The notes under the pieces: generated by a model | The model's database searches: none | Told to the model about the DNA's origin: nothing | Seen by the model: the letters and a program-made list of their open reading frames with translations, nothing else | In this document: piece after piece, positions 51,716 to 61,386 of the stretch | Numbering within the stretch: the stretch's first letter is position 1 | Layout: the number at the start of each line of letters is the position of its first letter | Source: Planococcus soli | GTDB lineage: Bacteria; Bacillota; Bacilli; Bacillales_A; Planococcaceae | Reading direction: 5' to 3' | NCBI RefSeq assembly: GCF_016881065.1 | Contig: NZ_WXYN01000051.1 | Span: 434,001 to 498,000 of the forward strand | DNA: 64,000 bases | Made by a program: the position numbers and the translations under genes

Positions 51716-52353
51716 ACATCATTTTAATCGCAGGAGGTCCGGCAGGCGAACTGCCGGATTTCTCTTTTTTTCCGGAAGCCCTCTATATTGGAATCGATTC
51801 CGGGACACTGGTGCTGCTTGAAAAAGAGATTCAGCCCACTGCCGCTGTTGGAGATTTTGATTCGGTCAGCGACGAGGACTATGAGAAAATTCGTGCCGCA
51901 TTGCCGGAGCTGGAACGTTATCCATCTGAAAAAGACCAGTCTGATACAGAGCTGGGACTGGAAAAAGCAATGGAGCATCAGCCGGAGCAAGTCATACTCG
52001 CGGGTGTCACTGGCGGCCGATTGGATCATTACATGAGCGCGCTGCACACAATGTTCAAGTACCAGCAGGAATTTCCTGCAACACGCTTTCTGCTGCTGAA
52101 CAACCAAAATCGCATCCGTTTTCTAAAGCCCGGCACGCATCTGCTGGTGAAAGATGAACAGTACCGTTACGTATCGTTTTATCCGTTTGCGGAAGAAATC
52201 GGCGGCTTGACGCTGACAGGGTTTAAATACCCCGTAACGGACGAAGCCGTCCCATTCGGTACGACACGCTTTATCAGCAACGAACTATTGGGTCGTGGAA
52301 GCGTAACTATCCAAAGCGGCCACTGCCTGATGGTGGAAAGTTCGGACGCTTGA
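51712..52353 (+). CDS. thiN: Thiamine pyrophosphokinase
   Basis: Transfers pyrophosphate from ATP to thiamine. 213 residues: N-terminal catalytic domain with ADGGT-like segment replaced by IGIDSGTLVLLEK, then GDFDSVS and EKDQSDTELGLEKA, and GVTGGRLDHYMSAL; the C-terminal thiamine-binding domain is beta rich. GTG start at 51712 overlaps the rpe stop. It ends the prpC-thiN run and is followed by a strong terminator. Confidence 0.95.
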   Translation: MNIILIAGGPAGELPDFSFFPEALYIGIDSGTLVLLEKEIQPTAAVGDFDSVSDEDYEKIRAALPELERYPSEKDQSDTELGLEKAMEHQPEQVILAGVTGGRLDHYMSALHTMFKYQQEFPATRFLLLNNQNRIRFLKPGTHLLVKDEQYRYVSFYPFAEEIGGLTLTGFKYPVTDEAVPFGTTRFISNELLGRGSVTIQSGHCLMVESSDA

Positions 52354-52370
52354 AACAATTGCTGAACAAA

Positions 52371-52412
52371 AAAACAGGCAACGAAAAGGGAGATCCTTTC
52401 GTTGCCTGTTTT
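52371..52412. terminator. Terminator after thiN, possibly bidirectional
   Basis: AAAACAGGCAACGAAA / TTTCGTTGCCTGTTTT with an AGGGAGATCC-type loop. T runs are present on both strands, so it may also back up the rpmB terminator. Confidence 0.9.
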
Positions 52413-52492
52413 GAATTGTTCTATTTATACTGAACTTACAAATCATCATTTACAAATTGCTTCGGCTGCTTTGGGCAAAATAAAGACGAATG

Positions 52493-52533
52493 CTTATCGC
52501 CGAGCTTCGCCCATAGAGGGCAACGGCGCTAAG
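52493..52533. repeat. GC-rich hairpin between thiN and rpmB
   Basis: CTTATCGCCG (52493-52502) pairs with CGGCGCTAAG (52524-52533), with an inner GCCC/GGGC stem. It belongs to neither terminator and looks like a dispersed intergenic element. No homology could be checked. Confidence 0.45.
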
Positions 52534-52552
52534 AATAGTTGCTCTAGACCAC

Positions 52553-52590
52553 GAAAAAATGCCGGGCTGATTAGATCAGCGCCGGCATTA
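52553..52590 (-). terminator. Terminator of rpmB
   Basis: On the minus strand AATGCCGG-C-GCTGAT / ATCAGC-C-CGGCATT with a CTA loop and six Ts, 11 bases after the rpmB stop. Confidence 0.9.
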
Positions 52591-52601
52591 TCGATGAGCG
52601 A

Positions 52602-52790
52602 TTATACGCGCTCAACTTTTCCTGATTTCATGGCTCTTGCAGAAACCCATACACGTTTCGGTTTACCGTCTACAAGGATGCGAACTTTTTGAAGGTTTGC
52701 TCCCCATGTACGTTTTGTCGAATTCATTGCGTGCGAACGGGCATTTCCGGCACGAGCTTTACGTCCACTAATTGCACATACTTTAGGCAT
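52602..52790 (-). CDS. rpmB: 50S ribosomal protein L28
   Basis: 62 residues, the full length for this ribosomal protein, with [20 protein letters not shown] (residues 15-34) and the [21 protein letters not shown]-terminus. It has a single cysteine, so it is the form without a zinc site. ATG with GGAGGGAC upstream on the minus strand. A TATAAT (minus strand, 52824-52829) is its probable -10. It is divergent from yloU, as in Bacillus; spoVM, which would lie beside it there, was not found. Confidence 0.97.
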   Translation of the reverse strand: MPKVCAISGRKARAGNARSHAMNSTKRTWGANLQKVRILVDGKPKRVWVSARAMKSGKVERV

Positions 52791-53010
52791 GTAAGTCCCT
52801 CCTCACAAGTGAAGCTGAAAATTATTATAGAATTTCAGTTCGTTTTTCGTTTCACATACTTTAATAATTTACCACAGACATATCGTGTTTGCAACTAAAT
52901 TTAGAGGTCTTTAAAGAAAAAAACCTTTACACCCTAAAACGGCTGCTTTTCTTCTATAAGGCTTTAAGGTAGAATGATAAGAGTGAAATAGGACTTGAGG
53001 AGGAATTTCA

Positions 53011-53373
53011 ATGTCGATTGAATTAAAGAACGAATATGGTCAAATCGATATTTCCAATGATGTAATTGCCCAAATAGCAGGCGGTGCAGCAATTGAATGC
53101 TATGGCATTGTAGGCATGGCAACTAAGCACCAAATACGTGATGGCTTAACGGATATACTCCGCAAAGAAAATTTTGCCAAGGGAGTTCTGGTACGCCAGG
53201 AAGATGATGATTTGGTTGTGGATATGTATGTCATCATCAGCTATGGAACTAAAATTTCCGAAGTGGCTTATCAGGTCCAGTCCAAAGTAAAATATACGAT
53301 CAACAAAACATTGGGTATGTCAGTAAAAGCAGTAAATATTTTTGTCCAGGGCGTTCGTGTAACGAACCCGTAG
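53011..53373 (+). CDS. yloU: Asp23/Gls24 family envelope stress protein YloU
   Basis: 120 residues of the Asp23/YloU family: IELKNEYGQIDISNDVIAQI, ECYGIVGMAT, and VNIFVQGVRV at the end. Members are soluble or membrane-associated stress proteins of unclear function; YloU is always linked to yloV. ATG 53011 follows TTGAGGAGGAATTTCA. A -10-like TAGAAT lies at 52970-52975, with a poor -35. yloV starts 18 bases downstream. Confidence 0.94.
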   Translation: MSIELKNEYGQIDISNDVIAQIAGGAAIECYGIVGMATKHQIRDGLTDILRKENFAKGVLVRQEDDDLVVDMYVIISYGTKISEVAYQVQSKVKYTINKTLGMSVKAVNIFVQGVRVTNP

Positions 53374-53391
53374 GAGGAGGAAGAGTCGGTT

Positions 53392-55044
53392 ATGAAGTCA
53401 TTAAATGGAGTAAAGTTCGCAGAAATGGTACAGATGGGATCTCATCATCTTTTTCAAAATGCGGATTATGTTGATGCATTAAATGTTTTCCCTGTGCCTG
53501 ATGGCGATACGGGAACAAATATGAATTTATCGATGACTTCCGGAGCGAAAGAAACAACTGCTCAAGCAGAAGACCATATCGGAAAAACAGCAGGCGCTTT
53601 GTCCAAAGGGTTATTGATGGGTGCTCGCGGAAACTCCGGTGTTATTCTTTCACAGCTTTTCAGAGGATTCGGCAAATACATTGCATCAGAATCAGAATTG
53701 ACAGCGCTTAAGTTTGCGGAAGCTCTTCAGCACGGTGTTGAAACAGCCTATAAGGCCGTCATGAAACCGGTAGAAGGAACAATTTTGACCGTCGCAAAAG
53801 ATGCGGCTGCCAAAGGCATGGAAGTTTCAAAGACGGAAAAGGACATTATCGTTTGGTTTGAGGCTGTTGTTGCAGAAGCTCAGGCTTCTTTGGAACGGAC
53901 ACCCGACCTGTTGCCGGTCTTGAAAGAAGTAGGGGTTGTCGACAGCGGCGGGCAAGGCCTTGTTTATGTTTACGAAGGATTCCTCGCTTCACTGAAAGGC
54001 GAAGAATTGCCGGCAAAACACGCGCATAATACGATGACCGATCTTGTCAGTGCGGAGCACCATAAAAATATTGCCAGTTTTATGGATACAGCAGATATTG
54101 AGTTTGGCTATTGTACAGAATTCATGGTGAAATTCGAAAAAGGCAAAAAAGAGTTTAACGAAGCTTTATTCCGTTCTGATTTAAGCGAATATGGCGATTC
54201 GCTATTGGTCATCTCTGATGATGAAATTGCGAAAATTCATATCCATTCAGAAGAGCCAGGAAAAGTTCTTACATATGGCCAGGATTACGGAAGCTTGATC
54301 AGCATGAAAATAGAAAATATGCGCCAGCAGCATATCGATATTGTAGGCGAAGACTTCCAGAAAAATGCGCCAAAACAGGAAGCTGTACATCCTTATGCCG
54401 TAGTGACGGTTGCAATGGGTGAAGGAATTGCTGAATTGCTGCGCAGCATCGGTGCTTCGTACGTCATTGAAGGCGGACAGACAATGAACCCGTCGACAGA
54501 AGACATCGTTAATGCAGTTAAATCGATTGGCGCAGAACGTGTGCTGATTCTGCCAAACAACAAGAACATCATCATGGCAGCCGAACAGGCAGCTGAACTT
54601 TTGGATATCGAAGCGGCTGTTGTCCCGACGAAAGATGTGCCTCAAGGCATGTCAGCATTACTGGCATTTAATCCAGGCGCTTCCGTAAAAGACAACCAGG
54701 CGGCGATGGCAAGTGCATCAAAACACGTAAAATCAGGATCTGTGACATTTGCGGTCCGTGATACATCGATTGATGGGATTTCTATCAAGAAAGATGATTT
54801 CATGGGCATTTCTGAAGGGAAGATTGTTGTTTCCGACAGCAGCCTGGATGCCGTCACAGAAGAACTGGCTAAAAAGCTGGTGGACAGCGATGCTGAAATC
54901 GTCACAATCCTTTATGGAGAAGACGTGGCAGCGGCAGATGCTGAAAAGCTGGGTGAATTCATCGAATCGCTCAACGGCGAAGTCGAAATCGAAATCCATA
55001 ATGGCAAGCAGCCGTTGTATCCATTTATAATTGCTGTCGAGTAG
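53392..55044 (+). CDS. yloV: DAK2/FakA-like kinase YloV
   Basis: 550 residues, the size of S. aureus FakA, which phosphorylates fatty acids bound to FakB. Domains: an N-terminal DhaL (Dak2) ATP-binding domain (about 1-200; ALNVFPVPDGDTGTNMNLSM, ARGNSGVILSQ), a middle domain, and a C-terminal DegV-like region (about 330-550). FakB-type partners are not in this window. Role in fatty-acid kinase activity is inferred from the family. Followed by a terminator. Confidence 0.92.
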   Translation: MKSLNGVKFAEMVQMGSHHLFQNADYVDALNVFPVPDGDTGTNMNLSMTSGAKETTAQAEDHIGKTAGALSKGLLMGARGNSGVILSQLFRGFGKYIASESELTALKFAEALQHGVETAYKAVMKPVEGTILTVAKDAAAKGMEVSKTEKDIIVWFEAVVAEAQASLERTPDLLPVLKEVGVVDSGGQGLVYVYEGFLASLKGEELPAKHAHNTMTDLVSAEHHKNIASFMDTADIEFGYCTEFMVKFEKGKKEFNEALFRSDLSEYGDSLLVISDDEIAKIHIHSEEPGKVLTYGQDYGSLISMKIENMRQQHIDIVGEDFQKNAPKQEAVHPYAVVTVAMGEGIAELLRSIGASYVIEGGQTMNPSTEDIVNAVKSIGAERVLILPNNKNIIMAAEQAAELLDIEAAVVPTKDVPQGMSALLAFNPGASVKDNQAAMASASKHVKSGSVTFAVRDTSIDGISIKKDDFMGISEGKIVVSDSSLDAVTEELAKKLVDSDAEIVTILYGEDVAAADAEKLGEFIESLNGEVEIEIHNGKQPLYPFIIAVE

Positions 55045-55080
55045 TATTTCGACCTTTATCGCGAATATGATAACAAGCTT

Positions 55081-55115
55081 AGGCGCATACGGATGTATGC
55101 GCTTTTTTATTTTTG
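55081..55115 (+). terminator. Terminator after yloV
   Basis: AGGCGCATAC / GTATGCGCTT with a GGAT loop and a run of Ts. Confidence 0.9.
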
Positions 55116-55141
55116 TTTAATATGCCGAAATCATGTAAACT
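55113..55141 (+). promoter_or_regulatory. Sigma-A promoter of sdaAB-sdaAA
   Basis: TTGTTT (55113-55118), 17-bp spacer, TAAACT (55136-55141). The -35 begins in the T run of the yloV terminator. Confidence 0.6.
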
Positions 55142-55177
55142 AAAGGTATACGTAACCGAAAGTGAGGGGTTTGAGCC

Positions 55178-55840
55178 ATGAAGTTCAAATCTGTTTTTGA
55201 TATAATCGGCCCGGTCATGATCGGGCCTTCTTCTTCGCATACTGCGGGAGCAGCCCGCATCGGAAGAGTGGCGAGGGATTTATTTGGCAGGCAGCCGCAA
55301 TGGGCAAAGGTCCATCTTTATGGATCATTTGCAGAAACTTATAAAGGCCACAGCACGGATGTGGCGATCATCGGTGGATTATTAGATTACGATACCTTTG
55401 ACGAACGCATCAAAACCTCGTTCGAAGAGGCAGACAAAGCCGGGATGTCTTATGAATTTATTCCAGAGACAGGCCATGTCGATCACCCGAATACGGCACG
55501 CATCGTCATCGGAGACCAAGATTCTGAAATGTCGATGATGGGCATCTCAATTGGCGGCGGCAAAATCGAGATTACAGAGTTGAATGGCTTTCCGCTTCGT
55601 TTATCGGGCAACCACCCGGCCATTCTCGTCGTCCACGAAGACCGTTCAGGCTGCATCGCGAATGTTGCGAACTGCCTGTATAAATACGACATCAATATTG
55701 GCCACATGGAAGTATCGCGGAAAGAGCGCGGGCATATGGCCTTGATGGTCATCGAAGTAGATCAAAATGTGGACAAAGAAGTGATGGACGAATTGAAAAA
55801 ACTTCCGAATATCACGCAGGTGACAAGAATCGCCGATTAA
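55178..55840 (+). CDS. sdaAB: L-serine dehydratase, beta subunit
   Basis: Small subunit of the two-part Fe-S L-serine deaminase, which makes pyruvate and ammonia. 220 residues: the serine dehydratase beta domain (IGPVMIGPSSSHTAGAARIG, residues 8-27) and a C-terminal ACT domain (about 148-220). ATG 55178 follows GTGAGGGGTTTGAGCC. sdaAA begins 16 bases later. Confidence 0.96.
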   Translation: MKFKSVFDIIGPVMIGPSSSHTAGAARIGRVARDLFGRQPQWAKVHLYGSFAETYKGHSTDVAIIGGLLDYDTFDERIKTSFEEADKAGMSYEFIPETGHVDHPNTARIVIGDQDSEMSMMGISIGGGKIEITELNGFPLRLSGNHPAILVVHEDRSGCIANVANCLYKYDINIGHMEVSRKERGHMALMVIEVDQNVDKEVMDELKKLPNITQVTRIAD

Positions 55841-55856
55841 ATTGGAGGGTATGAAC

Positions 55857-56756
55857 ATGGAAGCTTTATTCCGTAACGTAAGAGAATTGGTTGAACGGGC
55901 CGAAAAAGAACAGAAATTGATTTCTGAAATCATGATTGAGCAGGAAATTCTCATGACGGACCGTTCACGTGAAGATATCATGATCCAGATGGACCGTAAT
56001 CTGACGGTCATGGAAGAAGCTGTGGAAAAAGGGCTGAAAGGCGTTCATTCTGTCTCAGGCTTAACAGGCGGCGATGCTGTTCTGCTGCAGGCTTATCGTG
56101 AAAAAGGCAATACACTGTCAGGAGATCTGCTGCTTGACGCAGTCAGCAAAGCGGTAGCGACCAACGAAGTCAATGCAGCAATGGGGACTATCTGTGCAAC
56201 GCCGACAGCAGGATCTGCGGGCGTTGTGCCAGGCACTTTATTTGCTGTGCAAAATAAATTAAACCCGACACGGGAGCAGATGATCCGTTATTTATTCACG
56301 GCAGGGGCTTTCGGTTTTGTCGTGGCCAATAATGCATCGATTTCAGGTGCTGCCGGCGGTTGCCAGGCAGAAGTCGGATCGGCAGCCGGTATGGCGTCAG
56401 CGGCTATTATCGAAATGGCCGGAGGGACCCCGCAGCAAAGTTCGGAAGCATTCGCAATCACGATGAAGAATATGCTTGGCCTGGTCTGCGATCCAGTGGC
56501 GGGATTAGTGGAAGTGCCTTGCGTAAAGCGTAATGCGATGGGAGCAGCCAATGCAGTAGTGGCTGCGGATATGGCGTTAGCCGGTGTCACCAGCCGCATT
56601 CCGTGCGACGAAGTCATCGGAGCGATGTTTGAAATCGGGCAATCCATGCCGAGTGCGCTGAGAGAAACCGCAAAAGGCGGACTTGCCGCAACTCCTACCG
56701 GAAAATGGCTCGAGTCCAAAATTTTCGGGGGAGCAGTTGTTGGAAGTGGGCAGTAG
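55857..56756 (+). CDS. sdaAA: L-serine dehydratase, alpha subunit (Fe-S)
   Basis: Catalytic subunit holding a [4Fe-4S] cluster; removes water and ammonia from L-serine. 299 residues with conserved cysteines in ICATPTAGSAG (C113), in GGCQAEVGSA, and in GLVCDPVAGLVEVPCVKRNA. ATG 55857 is preferred: GGAGGG ends 8 bases upstream and the start aligns with Bacillus; ATG 55851 is too close to that site. Overlaps the recG start by 17 bases. Confidence 0.95.
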   Translation: MEALFRNVRELVERAEKEQKLISEIMIEQEILMTDRSREDIMIQMDRNLTVMEEAVEKGLKGVHSVSGLTGGDAVLLQAYREKGNTLSGDLLLDAVSKAVATNEVNAAMGTICATPTAGSAGVVPGTLFAVQNKLNPTREQMIRYLFTAGAFGFVVANNASISGAAGGCQAEVGSAAGMASAAIIEMAGGTPQQSSEAFAITMKNMLGLVCDPVAGLVEVPCVKRNAMGAANAVVAADMALAGVTSRIPCDEVIGAMFEIGQSMPSALRETAKGGLAATPTGKWLESKIFGGAVVGSGQ

Positions 56757-58788
56757 AGATTCCGTCGCCACATTAAAAGGGGTAGGCAAGCAAGCAGCAG
56801 AAACCTTGCAGGAAATGAAAATCGAAACTATACATGACCTGATCATGACATTTCCTTATCGCCATGAAGATTTTCAATTGAAGGATCTGGCGGATACGCC
56901 TCATAATGAACGCGTTACTGTGGAGGGAAGGGTCGAAAGCGAGCCTTCCGTCCTTTTTTTAGGCAAGAAAAAATCGCGCACCCAAGTTCGGGTTTTGGTT
57001 GGCCGCCATTTGGTCAAAGCGATTTTCTTCAATCAGCCCTATGTTAAAGCCAAATTGCATCTAGGAGAAATTATCACCTTAACCGGAAAATGGGACCGCG
57101 GCCGGCAGGTCATTACGGTTTCGAGCCATTCCATCGGTCCGCGTACGGATGGAGCTGATTTTGAACCTGTCTATAGCCTGAAGGGCAGCATCCACCAAAA
57201 AACCTTCCGCAAACTGATGAGGCAGGCACTTGATTTGGCGAAAGAAGACATTGAAGACTGTCTGCCGAAGGGTTTGGTTGAAACTTATCAATTGGCACCC
57301 ATTCAAGACGCCTTGGAATGGGTTCATTTTCCTCCGGACGGCGAGGCGGTCAAGCAGGCACGCCGGCGTTTTGTCTACGAAGAGCTGTTGGTGTTCCAAT
57401 TGAAGATGCAGGCGCTGCGCAAAAAGAACCGTGAAGAAGAAGGCGGCTCGTTCATCGATTATGATCTGGAGCGCTTAAAGAAATTTATTGATAGCCTGCC
57501 TTTTGATCTGACCGCTGCGCAAAAGCGAGTGGTCAATGAAATCTGCAAGGACATGAAAGAACCGTTCCGAATGAACCGTCTCCTTCAAGGGGATGTAGGC
57601 TCAGGCAAAACGGTCGTGGCTGCCATTGCGCTTTATGCAGCCCATACAGCAGGATTGCAGGGGGCTTTAATGGCGCCGACCGAGATTTTGGCAGAGCAGC
57701 ATGCCAATACATTGGAGCAGTGGTTCCGTCCGTTTTCAATGAACATTGCACTGTTGACTGGATCGGTAAAAGGCAAGAAGCGCCAAATGATCCTGGAGCA
57801 ACTGGCAGCTGGAGAAATTGATATTTTGATCGGCACCCATGCGTTGATTCAGCCTGAGGTCAAGTTCCATAAGCTGGGGCTTGTCATCACAGACGAGCAA
57901 CACCGTTTTGGCGTGGATCAGCGCCGTGTGCTGAAAGACAAGGGCTATAATCCGGATGTACTGTTTATGACGGCTACGCCGATTCCGCGTACGCTGGCGA
58001 TTTCGGCTTTTGGTGAAATGGACGTATCGGTCATTGATGAGATGCCCGTGGGCCGCAAAGAAATTGAAACCTACTGGATGAAAAAAGACATGTTTGGCAA
58101 AATAGTCGGCCGGATGGAAAAGGAACTGTCCGCAGGAAGACAGGCCTATGTTATTTGTCCGCTGATTGAAGAATCGGATAAACTCGATTACCAGAATGCG
58201 GTCGATCTGTTCCAGCAGTTGTCAATGTATTTCAAGGACCGGTTTACGGTCGGCTTAATGCATGGCCGTCTGCATTCAGAAGAAAAAGAACAGACGATGC
58301 GCGAGTTTACAGAGGGCAAAGTGGATGTGTTGGTATCGACGACTGTAGTGGAGGTTGGGGTCAATGTACCGAATGCCTCGTTTATGCTCATCTATGATGC
58401 CGAGCGTTTCGGCTTGTCCCAGCTGCACCAATTGCGCGGGCGCGTTGGACGCGGCAGTGAACAGTCTTATTGTGTGCTGCTGGCGGATCCAAAAACGGAA
58501 ATCGGCAAAGAGCGCATGGCGACGATGACCGAAACCAACGACGGCTTTGTGCTGGCGGAAAAGGATCTGCAGCTGAGAGGTCCGGGCGACTTTTTCGGCC
58601 GCAAACAAAGCGGCATCCCGGAATTTAAAATGGCCGATCTGGTCCATGATTACCGGGCGCTTGAGACGGCCAGAAAAGATGCAGAAAAATTGATCGGCGG
58701 CGAAGAATTTTGGCAGGGGGAAGATATGCGCTGCCTGCGCCAGCAAATCGTACAATCAGGTATATTATCAGGCGGCAGACTGGATTAA
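56740..58788 (+). CDS. recG: ATP-dependent DNA helicase RecG
   Basis: Reverses stalled forks and branch-migrates Holliday junctions. 682 residues from TTG 56740 (GGGGGAG six bases upstream), the same length as the Bacillus protein; TTG 56737 is possible. An N-terminal wedge/OB domain (about 50-150), then helicase lobes with GDVGSGKT (K290), D385-E-Q-H, TATPIPRTLA and QLRGRVGRG. It overlaps the end of sdaAA. Its terminator doubles as the fapR -35 region. Confidence 0.97.
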   Translation: MEVGSRDSVATLKGVGKQAAETLQEMKIETIHDLIMTFPYRHEDFQLKDLADTPHNERVTVEGRVESEPSVLFLGKKKSRTQVRVLVGRHLVKAIFFNQPYVKAKLHLGEIITLTGKWDRGRQVITVSSHSIGPRTDGADFEPVYSLKGSIHQKTFRKLMRQALDLAKEDIEDCLPKGLVETYQLAPIQDALEWVHFPPDGEAVKQARRRFVYEELLVFQLKMQALRKKNREEEGGSFIDYDLERLKKFIDSLPFDLTAAQKRVVNEICKDMKEPFRMNRLLQGDVGSGKTVVAAIALYAAHTAGLQGALMAPTEILAEQHANTLEQWFRPFSMNIALLTGSVKGKKRQMILEQLAAGEIDILIGTHALIQPEVKFHKLGLVITDEQHRFGVDQRRVLKDKGYNPDVLFMTATPIPRTLAISAFGEMDVSVIDEMPVGRKEIETYWMKKDMFGKIVGRMEKELSAGRQAYVICPLIEESDKLDYQNAVDLFQQLSMYFKDRFTVGLMHGRLHSEEKEQTMREFTEGKVDVLVSTTVVEVGVNVPNASFMLIYDAERFGLSQLHQLRGRVGRGSEQSYCVLLADPKTEIGKERMATMTETNDGFVLAEKDLQLRGPGDFFGRKQSGIPEFKMADLVHDYRALETARKDAEKLIGGEEFWQGEDMRCLRQQIVQSGILSGGRLD

Positions 58789-58829
58789 GAATGCAGGGAT
58801 CGTGATTTTCCTTGCATTCTTTTTTTGTT
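58788..58829 (+). terminator. Terminator of recG
   Basis: AGAATGCA-GGA / TCC-TTGCATTCT with a T run. The 3' arm contains the TTGCAT used as -35 of the next promoter. Confidence 0.85.
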
Positions 58830-58840
58830 ATTTATATACT
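58812..58840 (+). promoter_or_regulatory. Sigma-A promoter of fapR
   Basis: TTGCAT (58812-58817), 17-bp spacer, TATACT (58835-58840), with the expected start near 58847, inside the FapR box. Confidence 0.78.
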
Positions 58841-58843
58841 CAT

Positions 58844-58862
58844 ATTAGTACCAAGTGCTAAT
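58844..58862. promoter_or_regulatory. FapR operator
   Basis: ATTAGTACCAAGTGCTAAT is close to the known FapR palindrome (consensus ATTAGTAC-N-GATACTAAT type). It covers the transcription start, so FapR binding would shut off fapR-plsX-fabD-fabG-acpP until malonyl-CoA releases it. Confidence 0.92.
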
Positions 58863-58878
58863 AGCGGGCGGTGACACA

Positions 58879-59463
58879 GTGAGAAGACCGAAAAAACAAC
58901 GGCAACAGGCGTTAAAAGATTCCATAAAAGACAATCCGTTTGTGACAGATGAAGAACTGTCCATCGAATTTGATGTCAGTGTGCAGACAATCCGGCTAGA
59001 TCGGATGGAACTTGCGATTCCCGAACTGAGGGAACGCATTAAACACGTAGCCGTGAAAACGTTTGAAGATGAAGTGAAGTCTTTGCCGATCGACGAAGTG
59101 ATCGGAGAGATTATCGATATTGAACTGGACAACAAAGCGATTTCTATTTTCGATGTCAAACCGGAACATGTATTCCAGCGCAACAAGATTGCCAGGGGCC
59201 ATCATTTGTTTGCGCAGGCCAATTCGTTGGCGGTTGCGGTAATGAATGAAGAATTGGCTTTAACTGTGAAATCGGAGCTGCAATTTTTGAGGCCGGTCAC
59301 AGCGGGCCAGCGCGTAGTTGCAAAAGCGGAAGTGATCGAAAGCCATCCTGAAAAAAATAGGGCATTTGTTAAAGTGGTTTCTTCTGTCGAACAACAAACG
59401 GTTTTTATCGGCACATTTGAAATGTACCGTATGACAGAGCAAAGTGAAGGTGAAGCAAAATGA
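58879..59463 (+). CDS. fapR: FapR, malonyl-CoA-responsive repressor of lipid synthesis
   Basis: Global regulator of fatty-acid and phospholipid genes. 194 residues: an N-terminal HTH (about 18-50; [20 protein letters not shown]) and a hot-dog thioesterase-like effector domain that binds malonyl-CoA (about 85-185; [20 protein letters not shown]). GTG 58879 is chosen because GGGCGGTG lies upstream and the protein then begins RRPKKQRQQ like relatives; the upstream in-frame start would lie in the operator. Overlaps plsX by 4 bases. Confidence 0.97.
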   Translation: MRRPKKQRQQALKDSIKDNPFVTDEELSIEFDVSVQTIRLDRMELAIPELRERIKHVAVKTFEDEVKSLPIDEVIGEIIDIELDNKAISIFDVKPEHVFQRNKIARGHHLFAQANSLAVAVMNEELALTVKSELQFLRPVTAGQRVVAKAEVIESHPEKNRAFVKVVSSVEQQTVFIGTFEMYRMTEQSEGEAK

Positions 59464-60458
59464 AAATAGCAGTAGATGCAATGGGCGGAGACAATGCCCC
59501 GAAAGAAATCATTGCAGGTGTCTTTAAAGCTCTGGATGAATTTAAGGATATTGAAATTCAGCTTTTTGGCCATCAGGAGAAGATGCAGGAATTCCTGAAG
59601 GAACATGAACGCCTGACAATCGTCCATTGTGAAGAAGTCATTGAGTCGGAAGACGATCCTGTGCGGTCAGTCAAACGAAAAAAAGACGCATCAATGGTCC
59701 GAATGGCGCAAGCTGTGAAAGACGGAGCCGCTGATGCGTGTGTATCTGCAGGCAATACGGGAGCGCTTATGTCAGCCGGCTTGTTCATTGTGGGCCGCAT
59801 CGACGGCGTGGACCGTCCAGCTCTGGCTCCGACTTTGCCAACCATTGACGGCAAAGGATTCGTTATGCTGGATATGGGCGCCAACGCGGAAGCCCGTCCG
59901 GAACACTTAGTTCAATACGCCATCATGGGAAGCATTTATGCTGAGAAGGTACGCGGCATTCAAAATCCGACAGTCGGATTGCTGAACATTGGAACCGAAG
60001 AGAAAAAAGGCAATGATTTGACGAAAGCTGCTTTTCCTTTATTGAAAGAAGCACCGGTCAATTTTATCGGCAACGTGGAATCGCGTGATTTGCTGAACGG
60101 CGTGGCTGATGTGGTGGTCACTGACGGCTTTACCGGAAATATGGTATTAAAGACAATCGAAGGAACAGCCATGAATGTATTTTCGATGATCAAAGACGTC
60201 TTCATGACTAACGCCAAAACAAAAGTTGCGGCTTTTCTGGTCAAAGACAATATCAAAGGCCTAAAGGGCATGCTGGATTACAGCGAGTATGGCGGTGCGG
60301 GACTGTTCGGCTTGAAAGCGCCGGTCATTAAAGCACATGGTTCTTCAAATGCGACAGCTCTTTTCAATGCCATACGCCAGACGCGGACAATGGTTGAATA
60401 TGATGTAACCGGAACAATTTACAGTACGCTGAAAAAGGAGACCTTACATGAAGACTAA
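59460..60458 (+). CDS. plsX: Phosphate acyltransferase PlsX
   Basis: Converts acyl-ACP to acyl-phosphate for PlsY, linking fatty-acid and phospholipid synthesis; peripheral membrane protein. 332 residues: starts [19 protein letters not shown], contains [13 protein letters not shown] and [16 protein letters not shown]. Second gene of the FapR-controlled operon; overlaps fabD by 11 bases. Confidence 0.97.
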   Translation: MKIAVDAMGGDNAPKEIIAGVFKALDEFKDIEIQLFGHQEKMQEFLKEHERLTIVHCEEVIESEDDPVRSVKRKKDASMVRMAQAVKDGAADACVSAGNTGALMSAGLFIVGRIDGVDRPALAPTLPTIDGKGFVMLDMGANAEARPEHLVQYAIMGSIYAEKVRGIQNPTVGLLNIGTEEKKGNDLTKAAFPLLKEAPVNFIGNVESRDLLNGVADVVVTDGFTGNMVLKTIEGTAMNVFSMIKDVFMTNAKTKVAAFLVKDNIKGLKGMLDYSEYGGAGLFGLKAPVIKAHGSSNATALFNAIRQTRTMVEYDVTGTIYSTLKKETLHED

Positions 60459-61386
60459 GATTGCATTTATATATCCCGGCCAAGGTTCGCAGACAGTCGG
60501 AATGGGCGAAAGCTTTTTAGCGGATGACACGAGCCGCAAATTTTTTGAAAGCGCGGATCAGTCACTCGGCATCGAATTGTCCAAGCTGATGCTTGAAGGC
60601 CCTCAGGAAGAGTTGACGCTGACTTATCACGCCCAACCGGCTTTGCTGACAGTGAGTTCAATGATTACAGAACGATTGATTCGTGCAGGCATCCGGCCAG
60701 ACTATACAGCCGGCCATAGCTTAGGCGAATACAGCGCATTGGTGACTTCCAATGTGTTGGATTTTCCGACAGCGGTCAATATTGTACATAAACGCGGATT
60801 GTTTATGAACACTGCTTTTCCAGCAGGAGAAGGCACCATGGCGGCGATTCTGGGACTGGAAAGTGAAGAACTGGAAAAGGTGACGAACGAAGTGACGGAT
60901 ACAACAGGCGTCGTTCAGCTCGCCAACTTAAACTGTCCTGGACAAATTGTCATTTCCGGCACAAAAGCAGGAGTAGAGCAAGCTTGTGTTGTCGCCAAAG
61001 AGCGCGGCGCGAAACGGGCAATTCCGCTGGACGTCAGCGGTCCTTTCCATTCGGAATTGATGCGTTCGGCGTCACAGGATTTAGCGAAAGAATTGAGTAC
61101 GTCTTTCCTGCTTGATGCCAAAGTGCCAGTGGTTTCAAATGTAACGGCGAAAGCTGAAACCAATGCGACACAAATACAGGACCTTCTGGTACGCCAATTG
61201 TATTCACCAGTTTTATGGGAGCAGTCAGTGCGCGAAATGATCGATCTTGGTGTTACGGTATTTATCGAAATCGGACCAGGAAAAGTGTTGAGCGGCCTGG
61301 TGAAAAAGATTGACCGCTCAGTTAAAACTTTGCCGGTCTATGACGTGGAGTCATTTGAAAAAGCGGTAGAGGAGTTGGCGAAATGA
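60448..61386 (+). CDS. fabD: Malonyl-CoA:ACP transacylase
   Basis: Loads malonyl groups on ACP. 312 residues with [14 protein letters not shown] at the start and the nucleophile S91 in [19 protein letters not shown] carries the catalytic histidine. Consumes malonyl-CoA, the ligand of FapR. Overlaps fabG by 4 bases. Confidence 0.97.
   Translation: MKTKIAFIYPGQGSQTVGMGESFLADDTSRKFFESADQSLGIELSKLMLEGPQEELTLTYHAQPALLTVSSMITERLIRAGIRPDYTAGHSLGEYSALVTSNVLDFPTAVNIVHKRGLFMNTAFPAGEGTMAAILGLESEELEKVTNEVTDTTGVVQLANLNCPGQIVISGTKAGVEQACVVAKERGAKRAIPLDVSGPFHSELMRSASQDLAKELSTSFLLDAKVPVVSNVTAKAETNATQIQDLLVRQLYSPVLWEQSVREMIDLGVTVFIEIGPGKVLSGLVKKIDRSVKTLPVYDVESFEKAVEELAK

Noticed and set aside
52407..52601. 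spoVM or another tiny gene beside rpmB
   Set aside because: No frame resembling the 26-residue SpoVM; the region is terminators and a hairpin.
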